Assembly: GCF_014204865.1 (NCBI RefSeq)
Contig: NZ_JACHMG010000001.1
Coordinates: 2,108,001 to 2,172,000, forward strand
DNA length: 64,000 bases
From: Amycolatopsis jiangsuensis
GTDB lineage: Bacteria; Actinomycetota; Actinomycetes; Mycobacteriales; Pseudonocardiaceae
Direction of reading: 5' to 3'
In this document: positions 34,192 to 43,254 of the stretch, one piece after another
Layout of the letters: the number at the start of each line of letters is the position of its first letter
How positions within the stretch are numbered: position 1 is the first letter of the stretch
Program-made: the position numbers and the translations under genes
The notes under the pieces: model-generated
Told to the model about the DNA's origin: nothing
The model's database searches: none
The model's input: the letters and a program-made list of their open reading frames with translations, nothing else

Positions 34192-35093
34192 TCCCCCCGG
34201 TCGGTTACCCGGGTCTGTTCCGGTGACCGTGTCCAGCTGTGCAGCAAGGGCATAATCCGAGCAGTCGGCGAATCGGGCTCCACGGTGTAGATCACCAGCC
34301 GTTGGTCCGGGCAGTGCGGAGCGGTGACCGCCTCGACACCGAATTCGAGCGGGCCGGCCGCCGGGTGCAGGATCCGTTTGACCAGCGAAGTCTGGTCGAT
34401 GACGCCCTGCTCGTCCCACCACCGCGACACATCGGCCGAGCTTGCCCGCAGGTCGTTGACGAGGTCCGCAAGCTTGGTGTCGCCCGGGTGCCGGCCGATC
34501 TCATACCGCAGGTTGCCGACCGCGGCGGCGGCGAAGTGGTCCCAGTTGGTGATGCGTTCGCGAGCCGCCGGTTCCAGCAGCAGCCAGCGAACGAACGACG
34601 CTCCCGGTTCGAAGACCACGCCGAGGACGGCGTCGAGCAGGGTATTGCGCGCCAGGACCTCTGTGCGCTGCCCCAGCAGCAGCACCGGAAGCTCGTCGAG
34701 CGCGGTCATCACCCGAAGCAATCCCGGGTCCGCGACCTGCGCGGGCCGCCAGCGTGCTCTGCGTGGCGAGCGCGCCGCCAGCGTCCGGAGGTGCCTGCTC
34801 TCGAACTCGTCCAGCCGCAGCGCCCGGGCCAGCGCGTCGCACAGCTCCTCGCTGAGCGTGGCCTGACGACCTTGCTCGAGCCGGCTGTAGTGGTCGGGGC
34901 TGATCCCGGCCAGCACCGCGACCTCTTCCTTCCGCAGGCCCGGCACCCGGCGCAGTCCCGGGAACGCAGTGATCCCCGCCTGAGCCGGGGTGAGCCGATC
35001 CCTTCTCGAGCGCAGGAAGGAGCCCAGCGCCAGGTTGGAATTGGCGCGCGGCGGCGAAAGAGCCGGCTGGGACCGGGCTGGCTGTGCGGGCAT
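34188..35093 (-). CDS. XRE-type regulator with MmyB-like ligand domain
   Basis: The 301-residue protein has an N-terminal XRE helix-turn-helix (GLRKEEVAVLAGISPDHYSR, then LEQGRQATLSEELCDALARAL), with the RR.LTP..AG block before it. It is followed by the MmyB-like domain (LDELPVLLLGQRTEVLARN), ending in the region ADVSRWWDEQ. This layout is frequent in actinobacteria, and the second domain may bind fatty-acid-like ligands. Its stop overlaps the TetR start. It is divergent from the Gfo/Idh/MocA oxidoreductase at 35249, which is a plausible target. Confidence 0.87.
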   Translation of the reverse strand: MPAQPARSQPALSPPRANSNLALGSFLRSRRDRLTPAQAGITAFPGLRRVPGLRKEEVAVLAGISPDHYSRLEQGRQATLSEELCDALARALRLDEFESRHLRTLAARSPRRARWRPAQVADPGLLRVMTALDELPVLLLGQRTEVLARNTLLDAVLGVVFEPGASFVRWLLLEPAARERITNWDHFAAAAVGNLRYEIGRHPGDTKLADLVNDLRASSADVSRWWDEQGVIDQTSLVKRILHPAAGPLEFGVEAVTAPHCPDQRLVIYTVEPDSPTARIMPLLHSWTRSPEQTRVTDRGE

Positions 35094-35248
35094 GAAACCA
35101 GTCTAAGAAGGAGATTCGTTTTCTGCCTGGGCACACCATGACCAGGCAGCTCCGGACCTGGTTGCCGACCCGGCGTGGGAGTTGACTGACGTCCACGAGA
35201 CGGCGTCGATCGCCGTTTCCGGTCGCGACACAGAGCAAGGAGAAGTGA

Positions 35249-36337
35249 ATGGCAGAGCGGGTTTTTCGGGTGGGGGTCGTCGGAGCCGACACGAAGGCGA
35301 GCTGGGCGCAGGTGTCCCACATCCCGGCAATCCAGGGCGTGGGCGCGGTGGAATTGTCCGCCGTAGCCACCCGCCGTGAGGAAAGCGCGCGCGAGGCCGC
35401 AGCGGCATTCGGCGCTTCGCAATGGTTCTCCGACCCGTTCCGGATGATCGCGGACAGCTCGGTGGACATCGTGACCATCGCGGTGCGGGTCCCCGCACAC
35501 CGCGACCTCGTCGTCGCCGCGCTCGATGCGGGCAAGGCGGTGTACTGCGAAGCACCGCTGGGCGTATCACTGGCCGAAACCGAGCAAATCGCCGCCGCCT
35601 CGCAGGCCCAGCACAGTGCCATCGGATTGCAGGGCCGCCTCAACCCGGCGGTGCGGCGGGCAGCCGAACTGGTTGCGAAGGGCGCCATAGGCAAGCCCCT
35701 CCATGCGCGCGTCGTGTCCACCTCAATGGGATTCGGCCCCGTCGCCCTCGCGGCCTACCAATACTTCGAGCAAGCGGCCTCCGGCGCCAACCTCATGACC
35801 ATCACGGCCGGGCACACCCTGGACATCGTGGAAGCGGTGCTCGGCGACCTGACCGAGGCCGACGCCCGGACCGCGACCCTCTGGCCGAACCCCACCCTCC
35901 TCGACACCGGCGAAACCACCCGCCGGGAGGTCCCCGACCAGGTCGACGTCCTGGCCCGGACATCCTCGGGCGCGGTCGTCACCATCGACGCCCAGGGCGG
36001 CGTCGCACCCGAGGACGCGCTCTTCACCCTCGAGCTCCGCGGCTCCGACGGATGGCTGAAGCTCAGCGGCGGCTCCATCTACGGAGTGCAGGGCGCAGAT
36101 CTGGCACTGACGGCGAGCGTGCCGTTCGAAGCACCGGACGAGCCAGTCGCCCGGGAATTGCCGGCTTCGGCGCTCAACGTGGCCGAGGTCTACGCGAGCC
36201 TGGCTCGCGACCTGGCACTGGGCACGCACACCACCCCGGGTTTCCAGCACGCCGTCCACAACTCCGCACTGATAGCGGCGATCGCCCGTGCCGCCGAGAC
36301 CGGCCGCCGCTGGACGGCGGCCAAGGCGGACGGGTAG
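35249..36337 (+). CDS. Gfo/Idh/MocA-family oxidoreductase
   Basis: The 362-residue protein has an N-terminal Rossmann fold (VGVVGADTKASWAQVSHIPA, residues 8-27), VATRREESAREAAAAFGA, and the family motif EAPLG (normally EKPL, so Lys is changed to Ala). A C-terminal alpha/beta domain follows. The loss of the motif Lys is notable because it commonly takes part in catalysis. Such enzymes oxidise sugars or related compounds with NAD(P). ATG at 35249 follows AAGGAGAAGTGA. Divergent from the MmyB-like regulator. Confidence 0.82.
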   Translation: MAERVFRVGVVGADTKASWAQVSHIPAIQGVGAVELSAVATRREESAREAAAAFGASQWFSDPFRMIADSSVDIVTIAVRVPAHRDLVVAALDAGKAVYCEAPLGVSLAETEQIAAASQAQHSAIGLQGRLNPAVRRAAELVAKGAIGKPLHARVVSTSMGFGPVALAAYQYFEQAASGANLMTITAGHTLDIVEAVLGDLTEADARTATLWPNPTLLDTGETTRREVPDQVDVLARTSSGAVVTIDAQGGVAPEDALFTLELRGSDGWLKLSGGSIYGVQGADLALTASVPFEAPDEPVARELPASALNVAEVYASLARDLALGTHTTPGFQHAVHNSALIAAIARAAETGRRWTAAKADG

Positions 36338-36371
36338 GCGCGGGCCGGCATCGCCCGCGCATTTCCTGAAA

Positions 36372-37007
36372 TCAAGGTCGCCCGGAGGTGGTCGCCGGCA
36401 TCAGCTCGCCGACGAGGTCGTCGGTGGTCAGGATGCGATGGGCGTAGCGGGGCCAGTTCTGTTCGATCGTCGCTCGGTGCATCTCGATCGTGAAGGTGGC
36501 GGTGGCGTCGGTGACGAACGTGACGTGGTAGCCCTTCTCGACCGCGTCGCGGCCGGTGGAGTCGACGCACGTGTTGGTGGTCAGGCCACAAAGGACTACA
36601 TGGTCGATGTCGCGCTGGCGCAGCTGGGTGTCGATGTCCGTGCCGTGGAACGCGGTGAACGTCTTGTGCGGGGTGGCCACCACCTCGCCTTCGACGGGGA
36701 CGAAGTCCGGATGGAACCGGGCACCCCAGGTGCCGGCCTGGAACAGCTGGGCCGCGAGCATGCCGTCGTGGCTGGGAGTGCGGTGTCGCCACGGCCCGTA
36801 GTCCCACGGCTGGGTCTCCATCGGGGCGTGCAGCACCTGGATCCCGGCCGCTCGGGCCACGTCCAGCAGGCGCTTCATGTTGCCGACGGTGCCGACCTCG
36901 TCAAGCACGTCTTTGAGGCCAGGCCAGGCTTTGCCGCCCTCGGAAATGAAGTCGTTGGTCGCGTCGATGACAACCAGCGCGGTGCGGTCCGCTGGGTAGA
37001 CGGTCAT
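36372..37007 (-). CDS. isochorismatase-family cysteine hydrolase
   Basis: From ATG at 37007 the protein has 211 residues. The catalytic triad of the family is present: Asp in VVIDATNDF, Lys in TPHKTF and Cys in LCGLTTNTCVDST. Members hydrolyse isochorismate, nicotinamide, N-carbamoyl amides or ureas; the substrate is not readable. No signal peptide. It is divergent from a TetR gene, with an inverted repeat in the gap. A 23-residue longer form from 37076 was rejected because it reads through the operator. Confidence 0.85.
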   Translation of the reverse strand: MTVYPADRTALVVIDATNDFISEGGKAWPGLKDVLDEVGTVGNMKRLLDVARAAGIQVLHAPMETQPWDYGPWRHRTPSHDGMLAAQLFQAGTWGARFHPDFVPVEGEVVATPHKTFTAFHGTDIDTQLRQRDIDHVVLCGLTTNTCVDSTGRDAVEKGYHVTFVTDATATFTIEMHRATIEQNWPRYAHRILTTDDLVGELMPATTSGRP

Positions 37008-37028
37008 GGTGGACTCCTTATCTAGCTC

Positions 37029-37069
37029 GTACGGACATACTAGCATCGTGGGTGCTCGTATGTGCGTAC
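37029..37069. promoter_or_regulatory. inverted repeat between hydrolase and TetR
   Basis: GTACGGACATAC at 37029-37040 and GTATGTGCGTAC at 37058-37069 are inverted copies with one mismatch. They lie in the divergent promoter region of the hydrolase and the TetR gene and are likely bound by that regulator. Confidence 0.65.
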
Positions 37070-37100
37070 TATTCACCCGAGAGCTCGAGGAGGTTCGGGA

Positions 37101-37670
37101 ATGGGCCAGCGGACCGACACACGCGACCGCATCATCAAGGCGTCGCTGCAGGCCATGCGCGAGAAGGGGTACGGCGCCACGGCGATCAGCGATATCGTCG
37201 ACGCTTCCGGCGCTCCTCGCGGGTCAGTCACCTTCCATTTCAAGGGCGGCAAGGACGAGATCGCCCGGGAGGTCATCGCTCTGCGCACCGCACAGGTGCT
37301 CGGAGCACTCGATCAGGTCGCGGCCGAAAGTACGTCCGCCGCGGACCTGCTGGGAACGAGCATCGACCGGATCGCCGCCGAGTTCGCCGACTCCGGCTTC
37401 GTCCTCGGGTGCCCGGTCGTCCCCATCACGATCGAACGCGCCGCGCAGGCGCCGGAGATCCGGCAGGCGGGAGCGGAGTTCTTCCAAGCCTGGTGCGCAA
37501 GCCTGGTGCGCGGCCTCACGAGCCACGGCATCGACGCCACCCGCGCGGACCGTATCGCCATCCTGGCGGTCACCGCCGCCGAAGGGGCCCTCGCGATCAG
37601 CCGGGTCGAGCAGAGCCCTGCCGTCTTCACCGCCGTCCGCGAAGAACTGATGGCCCTGGTCACGCCTTAA
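37101..37670 (+). CDS. TetR/AcrR-family regulator (LmrA/YxaF type)
   Basis: From ATG at 37101, preceded by GAGGAGG, the protein has 189 residues. The helix-turn-helix reads VDASGAPRGSVTFHFKGGKDE; the pattern GAPRGSxYxHFPxGK is typical of the LmrA/YxaF subfamily. That group often controls efflux or small catabolic genes and responds to flavonoids or drugs. GTG at 37062 is a possible longer start but lies inside the inverted repeat. The probable target is the divergent isochorismatase-like gene. Confidence 0.85.
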   Translation: MGQRTDTRDRIIKASLQAMREKGYGATAISDIVDASGAPRGSVTFHFKGGKDEIAREVIALRTAQVLGALDQVAAESTSAADLLGTSIDRIAAEFADSGFVLGCPVVPITIERAAQAPEIRQAGAEFFQAWCASLVRGLTSHGIDATRADRIAILAVTAAEGALAISRVEQSPAVFTAVREELMALVTP

Positions 37671-37675
37671 TGCCC

Positions 37676-37695
37676 CGACCGGCTTTCCCCGGTCG
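37676..37695. terminator. small hairpin between convergent genes
   Basis: CGACCGG and CCGGTCG form a 7-bp stem with a 6-base loop (37676-37695), placed between the convergent TetR and GH89 stops. A weak candidate terminator. Confidence 0.4.
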
Positions 37696-37698
37696 ACC

Positions 37699-39918
37699 TC
37701 AAATGTGCCCGAGAATCGCGATCGCACGATCCAGGACCGCAGCCGCCGCCGCACGTGAGTCGCCTGCCGGGTGGTCGGGATACGAGGTGTCCGCACGGTT
37801 CCACCGGTCGGCGTGGGCGTACCAGTCGATCGGCGTGGTCGGCTCACCGAGGAGGGTCGCACGGACTTCGCCGAGCCAGAGCGCCCACCGCGAGCGGTAG
37901 TAGCCGCCCACGAGACCCGCCCAAGAGCGGGTCGCGTACTCCGCCAGAACGGCCGAATCCCTATAACCCCAGGACGTCAGGAGGCGCTTGGCCTCCTCGG
38001 CGAGATAGTCACGCTCTTCCTCCGTCGAGCCCCATGCGCGAGCGTCGGCGAGCCACTGGCCGAGTAGAAAGTGCTCGTTCGTCGCGAGCACGCCGTCCTG
38101 TGCGTCCATCAGGTCGAGGAGGCGCTGGACACCGGCGTCGTACGCCTTGACATCGCGGGCGCGCGCGGCGGCCGCGATCGTGCCGACAGCGACCCGGGCC
38201 ACGTCGTCCGCCAGCTGGCGGGCCACGTCGACGAGGTCGTAGGACAGTCCTGGGGAGTCCAGCCGCCCGGCGGTACCGAGCAACGCCCGCAGGGCGGGGA
38301 CAAGGGCTCCGGCTGGGTAGGCGGCGGCGCGCGGTCCCAACAGGCTCGCCTGGTTCGCTTGCAGGCTAGGCACTGCCGCGAGCACCGAGTCGGTGCTCGC
38401 GTAGGGCGACGAGGTTTCGGACATGGCGTCCTCCACGTGGTCGAGCATCTCGGCGAACCCCGGCGCGCCGCGAACATCCGCGGCATCGACCGGCAGGCCG
38501 GCCAAGGCTTGTGCCGTCTCGGCGGGGAGGCCACCCCGATTCGCGTGCCGCCAGGGTCCGTAGGCGGTGCGCAGCAGGATCCGCCACGCCTCGTCGGCCC
38601 CGCTGTCCGCCGCGCCGTACCGCGACGCCGTCCACTCCGGTAGCCACGAGCGCAGTTCGACAGGGCCCGGTGCCCAGGCGAGGTCGTGGAAGAGGTCCCA
38701 CAGCACCGGGTTGTTGTCGACGCCTTCGGCCATGTCGGCGATCCCGGTGAGCCCTGGCGGCCGGCTCGCGCCGCGCCACCGGCGTGGAAGAGCAGCCACC
38801 TCTTCCAGGTCGCCGTAGAGCACCGTCCGGCCGCCGTAGTTGGGCAGGATGCCGTGCACCCACTCCGGGCCGCCGAACCCGTCCTCGCGGTGGTCCTCGC
38901 CGGTGAGGTCGATGACCACTACGCGATCGGCGTCGACGGCCTCGAGCAGTTCGCGGCGGGGGTTGCCGGCCCAGGCCTGCATGACCCACGTCGCGTCCGG
39001 GTCGGCCGCGGTCATCGCCTGCTGGACCGCGCGGGCCGCCGAGCCCAGGTCGGTGCCGCCGGTGTGGCCGCCTTCGTGAACCAGGTCCACGGCCCACATT
39101 CCGGTCGAGCCGAAGGCCGCTCGCTGCTCGGCGTAGAACGCTTTGGCTACGGCGGCGTAGGTGTCAGTGGCCGAGTCGAGCCAGTCCGGCCGCACGGGGC
39201 CGACAACGTCCTTGAACCAGCGGCCTTGCGGGACGATACGTGCGTCAGCGCGGTGCTCGACGAAACCTGGTGGGACCGTGCCGGAGAATCCCGGCAGGAT
39301 CGGAACCACGTCGAGTGTGCGCATCCGCTCGATCACCCGCCGGGCCAGTGCCGCCCGGCCGTCGACGAGGGCTCGGCTGGTGCCGCGGCCGAAGTCCTGG
39401 ATGTTGTTCAGCCAGAGCCACGGCTGGTGCGTCGGCGGCCCGAGCCACCGCAGGAGCTCGCGCTCCTCGTAGCCGTACCGCAGGAACGTGGTGAGGTAGA
39501 CCAGCTCCTGTCCAAGGGTGAGGTGCGCCGCGGTCACCCCCGCCGCCGCCAGCAGGTCGATCTCGTGTTCCCATCGCGTCCAGTCGTAGTACGGGGTCGT
39601 GTATCCGGCGACGGTCAGGTTGTAGGCGACGCGACGGCGGATCGTCGCGTCGCCGGAGAGTTCCGTACCCTCGGGGAGCTCGCGGTCGACTAGGCGGGTG
39701 CCGAGTCGCGAGACGTGGGCGGCACCCGTCCGGCGCGCGAATGCGGCGTACCCGGCGACGGCGGCGCCGGCACCGGACGCGGCGACGGTCAGTACGCCGT
39801 CGGAGACCCGGACACGGAAGCCGTCCTCGATGTCCGGGGTGAGGCAGACCCGGACGACGGACTCCGGCAGGCCGCTGAGCCGGCGAATCGCCGCCTCAGC
39901 GTGCTCGTGCGCGATCAT
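37699..39918 (-). CDS. alpha-N-acetylglucosaminidase-like glycoside hydrolase (GH89)
   Basis: From ATG at 39918 the protein has 739 residues with GH89 layout: a small N-terminal domain, a TIM barrel starting RRRVAYNLTVAGYTTPYYDW, then GQELVYLTTFLRYGY, and the long helical C-terminal domain. NAGLU landmarks include WLWLNNIQDFG, VPILPGFSGTVPPGF, the acidic DLVHEGGHTGGTDL and WVHGILPNYGGR. It removes terminal alpha-linked N-acetylglucosamine from glycans. No signal peptide is seen. The start overlaps the stop of an MFS gene by 4 bp, so transport and cleavage are coupled. Promoter and operators lie at 41274-41342. Confidence 0.85.
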   Translation of the reverse strand: MIAHEHAEAAIRRLSGLPESVVRVCLTPDIEDGFRVRVSDGVLTVAASGAGAAVAGYAAFARRTGAAHVSRLGTRLVDRELPEGTELSGDATIRRRVAYNLTVAGYTTPYYDWTRWEHEIDLLAAAGVTAAHLTLGQELVYLTTFLRYGYEERELLRWLGPPTHQPWLWLNNIQDFGRGTSRALVDGRAALARRVIERMRTLDVVPILPGFSGTVPPGFVEHRADARIVPQGRWFKDVVGPVRPDWLDSATDTYAAVAKAFYAEQRAAFGSTGMWAVDLVHEGGHTGGTDLGSAARAVQQAMTAADPDATWVMQAWAGNPRRELLEAVDADRVVVIDLTGEDHREDGFGGPEWVHGILPNYGGRTVLYGDLEEVAALPRRWRGASRPPGLTGIADMAEGVDNNPVLWDLFHDLAWAPGPVELRSWLPEWTASRYGAADSGADEAWRILLRTAYGPWRHANRGGLPAETAQALAGLPVDAADVRGAPGFAEMLDHVEDAMSETSSPYASTDSVLAAVPSLQANQASLLGPRAAAYPAGALVPALRALLGTAGRLDSPGLSYDLVDVARQLADDVARVAVGTIAAAARARDVKAYDAGVQRLLDLMDAQDGVLATNEHFLLGQWLADARAWGSTEEERDYLAEEAKRLLTSWGYRDSAVLAEYATRSWAGLVGGYYRSRWALWLGEVRATLLGEPTTPIDWYAHADRWNRADTSYPDHPAGDSRAAAAAVLDRAIAILGHI

Positions 39919-41213
39919 GTCGGCTCCTCGGGGAGTTGGTGCCGGGACACGGCTTTCGGGTTGACTCGCAACACCGCGACGGACCCGATCAGCGCGATGG
40001 CGCCGCCGATGAGGAACAACGCCGAGTAGCCGCCGAGGCTCGTCACAGCGAGCGACGCGAGGAACGGCGCTACGACCTGGGGCGCGGTCAGGGCGATGTG
40101 GAACACGCCGAGATCGCGGCCCCCGGCGTCGGACTTCGGCAGGACGAGGGTGGCCAGCGCCAGGTCCACCCCGAGGTAGAGCCCCAGCGCGAAGCCGCTC
40201 AGAGCGGCACAGACGAGGAAGCCGGTCCACGTCGGCCACACCACCGGTACGAACAGGGCGGCGGAGAGCAGCAGCGACGACACCAGCACGAAGCCGCGGT
40301 GTTGTCCGAGGCGGTCCACTAGCGGGCCGGCACCGGCCGTTCCGATGGTGACGAACACCAGGCTGATGGTCAGTGCGGTGGCCACTCCGTCGGCCGGGGC
40401 CACCCCCGGCGGCGGATCGATGAAGTCCTGTAGCACGTAGAGGCTGAACCCGTTGACCATGTTGTAGCCCAGGTAGAGCACCGCCCTGGACACGAAAACC
40501 CAGCGGTAGTCACGGAAGCGGAGACCGGAGAAGGTTCTCCGCACGTCCACCCACGCCGGTTGCCGTCCGTCGGGCGAGCTGCGCCGGGGCTCCCGGGCCA
40601 GCCACGCCGAGAATGCCGCGGCAAGCGCGAAGGCGACGGCCAGAACGGCATAGCCGACCAGCACGGAGTCCACAAAGATCGCACCGAGCTGGACGCCGAG
40701 AACACTCCCGACCGGCAGACCCAAGCCTTGCACCGTGCTGGCGAGGCCGTGACGACGCGGCGGGATCCGGTCGGGGATCGTCGCCAGAACGACGTTGAGC
40801 CCGATGTTCACGGTGCCCTGCACGAGGAACCAGCCGACGAGCAGTCCGGGGACGGAGCCGGCCACCCCGAGCAGGAGGAGCGAAGCGGCCGTGGCGAGTC
40901 CCCCGGACAAGATCCACGGGGTCCGCCGTCCCCACCTGCTGCGCGTGCGGTCGGACAACAGCCCGACGAGGGGTGGCACGGCGAGGGAGGCGATCGCGCT
41001 GACTCCAGTGATCAGGGCCAGCGCCGAGGGTGCTCCGTCCCCCGCGACGAGCCGGACCTGGCTCGGCAGCAGGACCGAAAGCACCCCGCCGATGGCCGCG
41101 TAGCCGAAGATGTTGACGACGAACATCGAGGCCAGCAGCGGCCACATTCGCGAGGACTTCGGTAGTACTGGCCGGACATTCGGACCGTCGACGCCGCCCA
41201 GTCGGACGGTCAT
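39915..41213 (-). CDS. MFS transporter coupled to GH89
   Basis: The 432-residue protein has 12 membrane segments. Motif A is GLLSDRTRSRWGRRTPWI after TM2, and LVDRLGQHRG marks the second half. It resembles the transporter at 32346-33599. Its stop overlaps the GH89 start by 4 bp, which suggests import of an amino-sugar glycoside, though the substrate is inference. The promoter upstream has TTGACA-N17-CATGCT with two GAACGTTC operators, the same layout as the DUF308 operon at 15 kb. Confidence 0.83.
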   Translation of the reverse strand: MTVRLGGVDGPNVRPVLPKSSRMWPLLASMFVVNIFGYAAIGGVLSVLLPSQVRLVAGDGAPSALALITGVSAIASLAVPPLVGLLSDRTRSRWGRRTPWILSGGLATAASLLLLGVAGSVPGLLVGWFLVQGTVNIGLNVVLATIPDRIPPRRHGLASTVQGLGLPVGSVLGVQLGAIFVDSVLVGYAVLAVAFALAAAFSAWLAREPRRSSPDGRQPAWVDVRRTFSGLRFRDYRWVFVSRAVLYLGYNMVNGFSLYVLQDFIDPPPGVAPADGVATALTISLVFVTIGTAGAGPLVDRLGQHRGFVLVSSLLLSAALFVPVVWPTWTGFLVCAALSGFALGLYLGVDLALATLVLPKSDAGGRDLGVFHIALTAPQVVAPFLASLAVTSLGGYSALFLIGGAIALIGSVAVLRVNPKAVSRHQLPEEPT

Positions 41214-41273
41214 CGGCCAAGCGATTCGGCAGCGACCACGACGATTCCTTCAGCGATGGAGACAACCCTACGA

Positions 41274-41342
41274 GACTGAACGTTCTACCTCGCCATTAGC
41301 ATGATCCATCCTCGCGGTTCTGTCAAGACAGAACGTTCTAGT
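41274..41342 (-). promoter_or_regulatory. promoter with two GAACGTTC operators
   Basis: The minus strand shows -35 TTGACA (41321-41326) and -10 CATGCT (41298-41303), 17 bp apart. Operators GACAGAACGTTCTAGT (41327-41342) and GACTGAACGTTCTACC (41274-41289) flank it. The arrangement matches 15303-15372 almost base for base in the elements. Confidence 0.72.
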
Positions 41343-41368
41343 CAGCGGCAGCTTAGGGCCGAATGCGG

Positions 41369-41707
41369 TTAGGCGATCCACTCTGCGAGCAAGGAGGCTC
41401 GCATGGGCAGAACGGCATCGGCACCGACGTGAGCGACGCGACGCTGGCCCCTCGCGCGCGCCGCGATCGTGGTGGCTGTGTCGATCACCCCTGCCGCCCG
41501 GCGAATCGTCTTGTGCGATGAGCGCCTGCTCGCCACCGCCCTTGCCGACCGAGACAGGTAACCGCCTGCTCGGCAGCGCCCGCGGACAAAGCGGCCTCGG
41601 ATCCAGGCCAGGAGCCGATCACGCACGGGCACGAAGTTCGGCGATGCCTCGGCCGCTCGGCGGAAAGCCTCGTCTGTTCCCACGGTTTCCTGACGGCCAA
41701 GATTCAT
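41369..41707 (-). CDS. hypothetical open reading frame, doubtful
   Basis: A 112-residue frame begins MNLGRQETVGTDEAFRR and is rich in Arg and Ala. The first 40 residues have protein-like composition; the rest has weaker codon bias and could be noise. No family, signal or membrane segment is recognised. It may be a decayed N-terminal piece of a gene. The 200 bp up to the DJ-1-like gene hold no other feature that I can support. Confidence 0.25.
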   Translation of the reverse strand: MNLGRQETVGTDEAFRRAAEASPNFVPVRDRLLAWIRGRFVRGRCRAGGYLSRSARAVASRRSSHKTIRRAAGVIDTATTIAARARGQRRVAHVGADAVLPMRASLLAEWIA

Positions 41708-41904
41708 GCCCGGGCTCCCTCCTTACGTCGGTGCGATCAGTGTGGGCGTTGTGAAACCTGCGTCACAATCGACCGTTGTCGAAGTCTGTTGCGAGCCGCT
41801 CGACAAATGTCGTTGCTCGAAACCACGCCTCTTCACCGACCGGGAACTCAGGCGAGAGCGTGCACGACTGCTGAAGCGACACCCCTGGCAGAAAGGCGTC
41901 ACCC

Positions 41905-42615
41905 ATGGAACGCAGGGACTTCCTCCGGCTCTCCGCCGCCTCGACGAGTACCGCCGCGCTCGCCTCACTCGCAGCCGCCGGCACCGCTTCGGCCGCTCAG
42001 CCGACGCGCGGGACCCTCCGCGTGCAGATCCTGCTCTTCGACGGCGTCGAGGAGCAGGACGTCATCGGTCCCCTTGCCGTGCTGGGCCACGCCGGGCATC
42101 AGCACGGCAAGGTCGAGGTGATGCTCGTCAAACAGGGTGCGCCGGGCGTCGTGACCGGCACCTTCGGCACCAAGTTCGCCGTGGCCACGTCATGGAACCC
42201 GAACGTCGCCGGCGACGTCCTCATCGTCCCCGGCGGCGGGTACGCCGCGAAGAACGGCCCAGGCGTCAACGCCCTCATCAAAGACAGCGCCTTCCTGCAC
42301 GATCTGGGCCGCGCCCGCCATGCCGTCGTCGCCGGAGTGTGCACCGGAGTCATGGTGCTCGCCGCCGCCGGTCTGACGAAGGGCCGTCCGTGCACGACAC
42401 ACCACCTCGCGAAAGCCGACCTCGCCGCCCAGCAGGCGCGAGTGATCGACGCCCGGGTCGTCGACGACGGCGACCTCGTCACCGCGGGCGGCGTCACGTC
42501 CGGCCTGGACCTCGCTCTCTGGCTGGTAACCCGGGAACTCGGCGCCGAAGCGGCCATCGGCGCCGAAGCCGTCCTGGAGTACGAGCAACGCGGAACGGTG
42601 TGGCGACGTCCGTGA
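41905..42615 (+). CDS. Tat-exported DJ-1/PfpI-family protein
   Basis: The 236-residue protein starts MERRDFLRLSAAS, a twin-arginine signal (RRDFLRL), with a hydrophobic stretch and TASAA before the mature part. The DJ-1/PfpI fold is seen as VQILLFDGVEEQDVIGPLAVL, LIVPGGGY and the nucleophile elbow VAGVCTGVMVLAAAGL with its Cys. The layout resembles the N-terminal domain of GATase1-like AraC regulators and isonitrile-hydratase-like proteins, but no DNA-binding domain follows. It is probably an exported enzyme or chaperone of unknown substrate. ATG at 41905 follows AGAAAGGCG. Confidence 0.82.
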   Translation: MERRDFLRLSAASTSTAALASLAAAGTASAAQPTRGTLRVQILLFDGVEEQDVIGPLAVLGHAGHQHGKVEVMLVKQGAPGVVTGTFGTKFAVATSWNPNVAGDVLIVPGGGYAAKNGPGVNALIKDSAFLHDLGRARHAVVAGVCTGVMVLAAAGLTKGRPCTTHHLAKADLAAQQARVIDARVVDDGDLVTAGGVTSGLDLALWLVTRELGAEAAIGAEAVLEYEQRGTVWRRP

Positions 42616-42659
42616 CTTAAGGCGTGTCTGGCACCGGGAGTTCGTGATTGGGCGCTGAT

Positions 42660-43220
42660 TCCTGCGCTGGGCTCTGGAAGCAGGGCACCAGGTCGAGTTC
42701 TACGTTCGCCCGCGCCGAAGCGCCTCGCTTGGTTCCAAAGTGAACCTGTAGATCTGAGACGGGCGGGTGCGCCGCGGCGCACCCGCCCGTCCAGCAGTGG
42801 CCGATCATCTTGCGGGAGGAACTGACCGCCGGGCACGACTACGACCTGATCGTGCTGAGTCTCACCCATGTCAGATGGACAACGTCGTCGACTTTCTCAG
42901 CATCCGGGTCGGCGACACCGCCGTACTGATGTTCGGAAACGTCTGGGCGGAGCCATCGGCAGTTGTATCCCGGCTGCGCGGCGTCCAGGTTGTCTGAGTT
43001 TTCCCGGCGGCGGAAGATTCTACGGTTCCCTTCCCCGGTGACGTCCTGAAGAACATCTTCATGGGTTTCTGCGAAGCTCGTGGAAGAACTGGATCGGACG
43101 GGGCACATGACGCGAGAGGACGCAGGCCCCTACGCCAGAGACGTACTGGCGGAGGCACGGCAAATTGGGTTTCCGGTGCCACGGCTCGCGGCCCTGGAGG
43201 CCGTTTCGCGGCATGAGTGG
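42660..43220 (+). pseudogene. decayed duplicate of the PanE-like gene at 47152-48099
   Basis: Long stretches are nearly identical to the intact gene: sequence for the VEFYVRP region, DYDLIVLS, VLMFGNVWAEPSAVVSRL, LKNIFMGFCE, and a C-terminal ERTGHMTRE-like part, then ARDVLAEARQIGFP. Several frameshifts break it, and about 370 bases between the FMGFCE and ELDRTGHMT regions are missing. The first ~30 codons, including the NADP-binding GxGxxxxxxG, are also lost. Confidence 0.88.
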
Positions 43221-43254
43221 CCACCTTCACTGACTCCCACGTCCGCCCGGTCGG

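Noticed and set aside
41214..41345. Repeated GAACGTTC boxes as a CRISPR-like or iteron array
   Set aside because: Only two copies are present here, with promoter elements placed between them; operators explain the pattern better.
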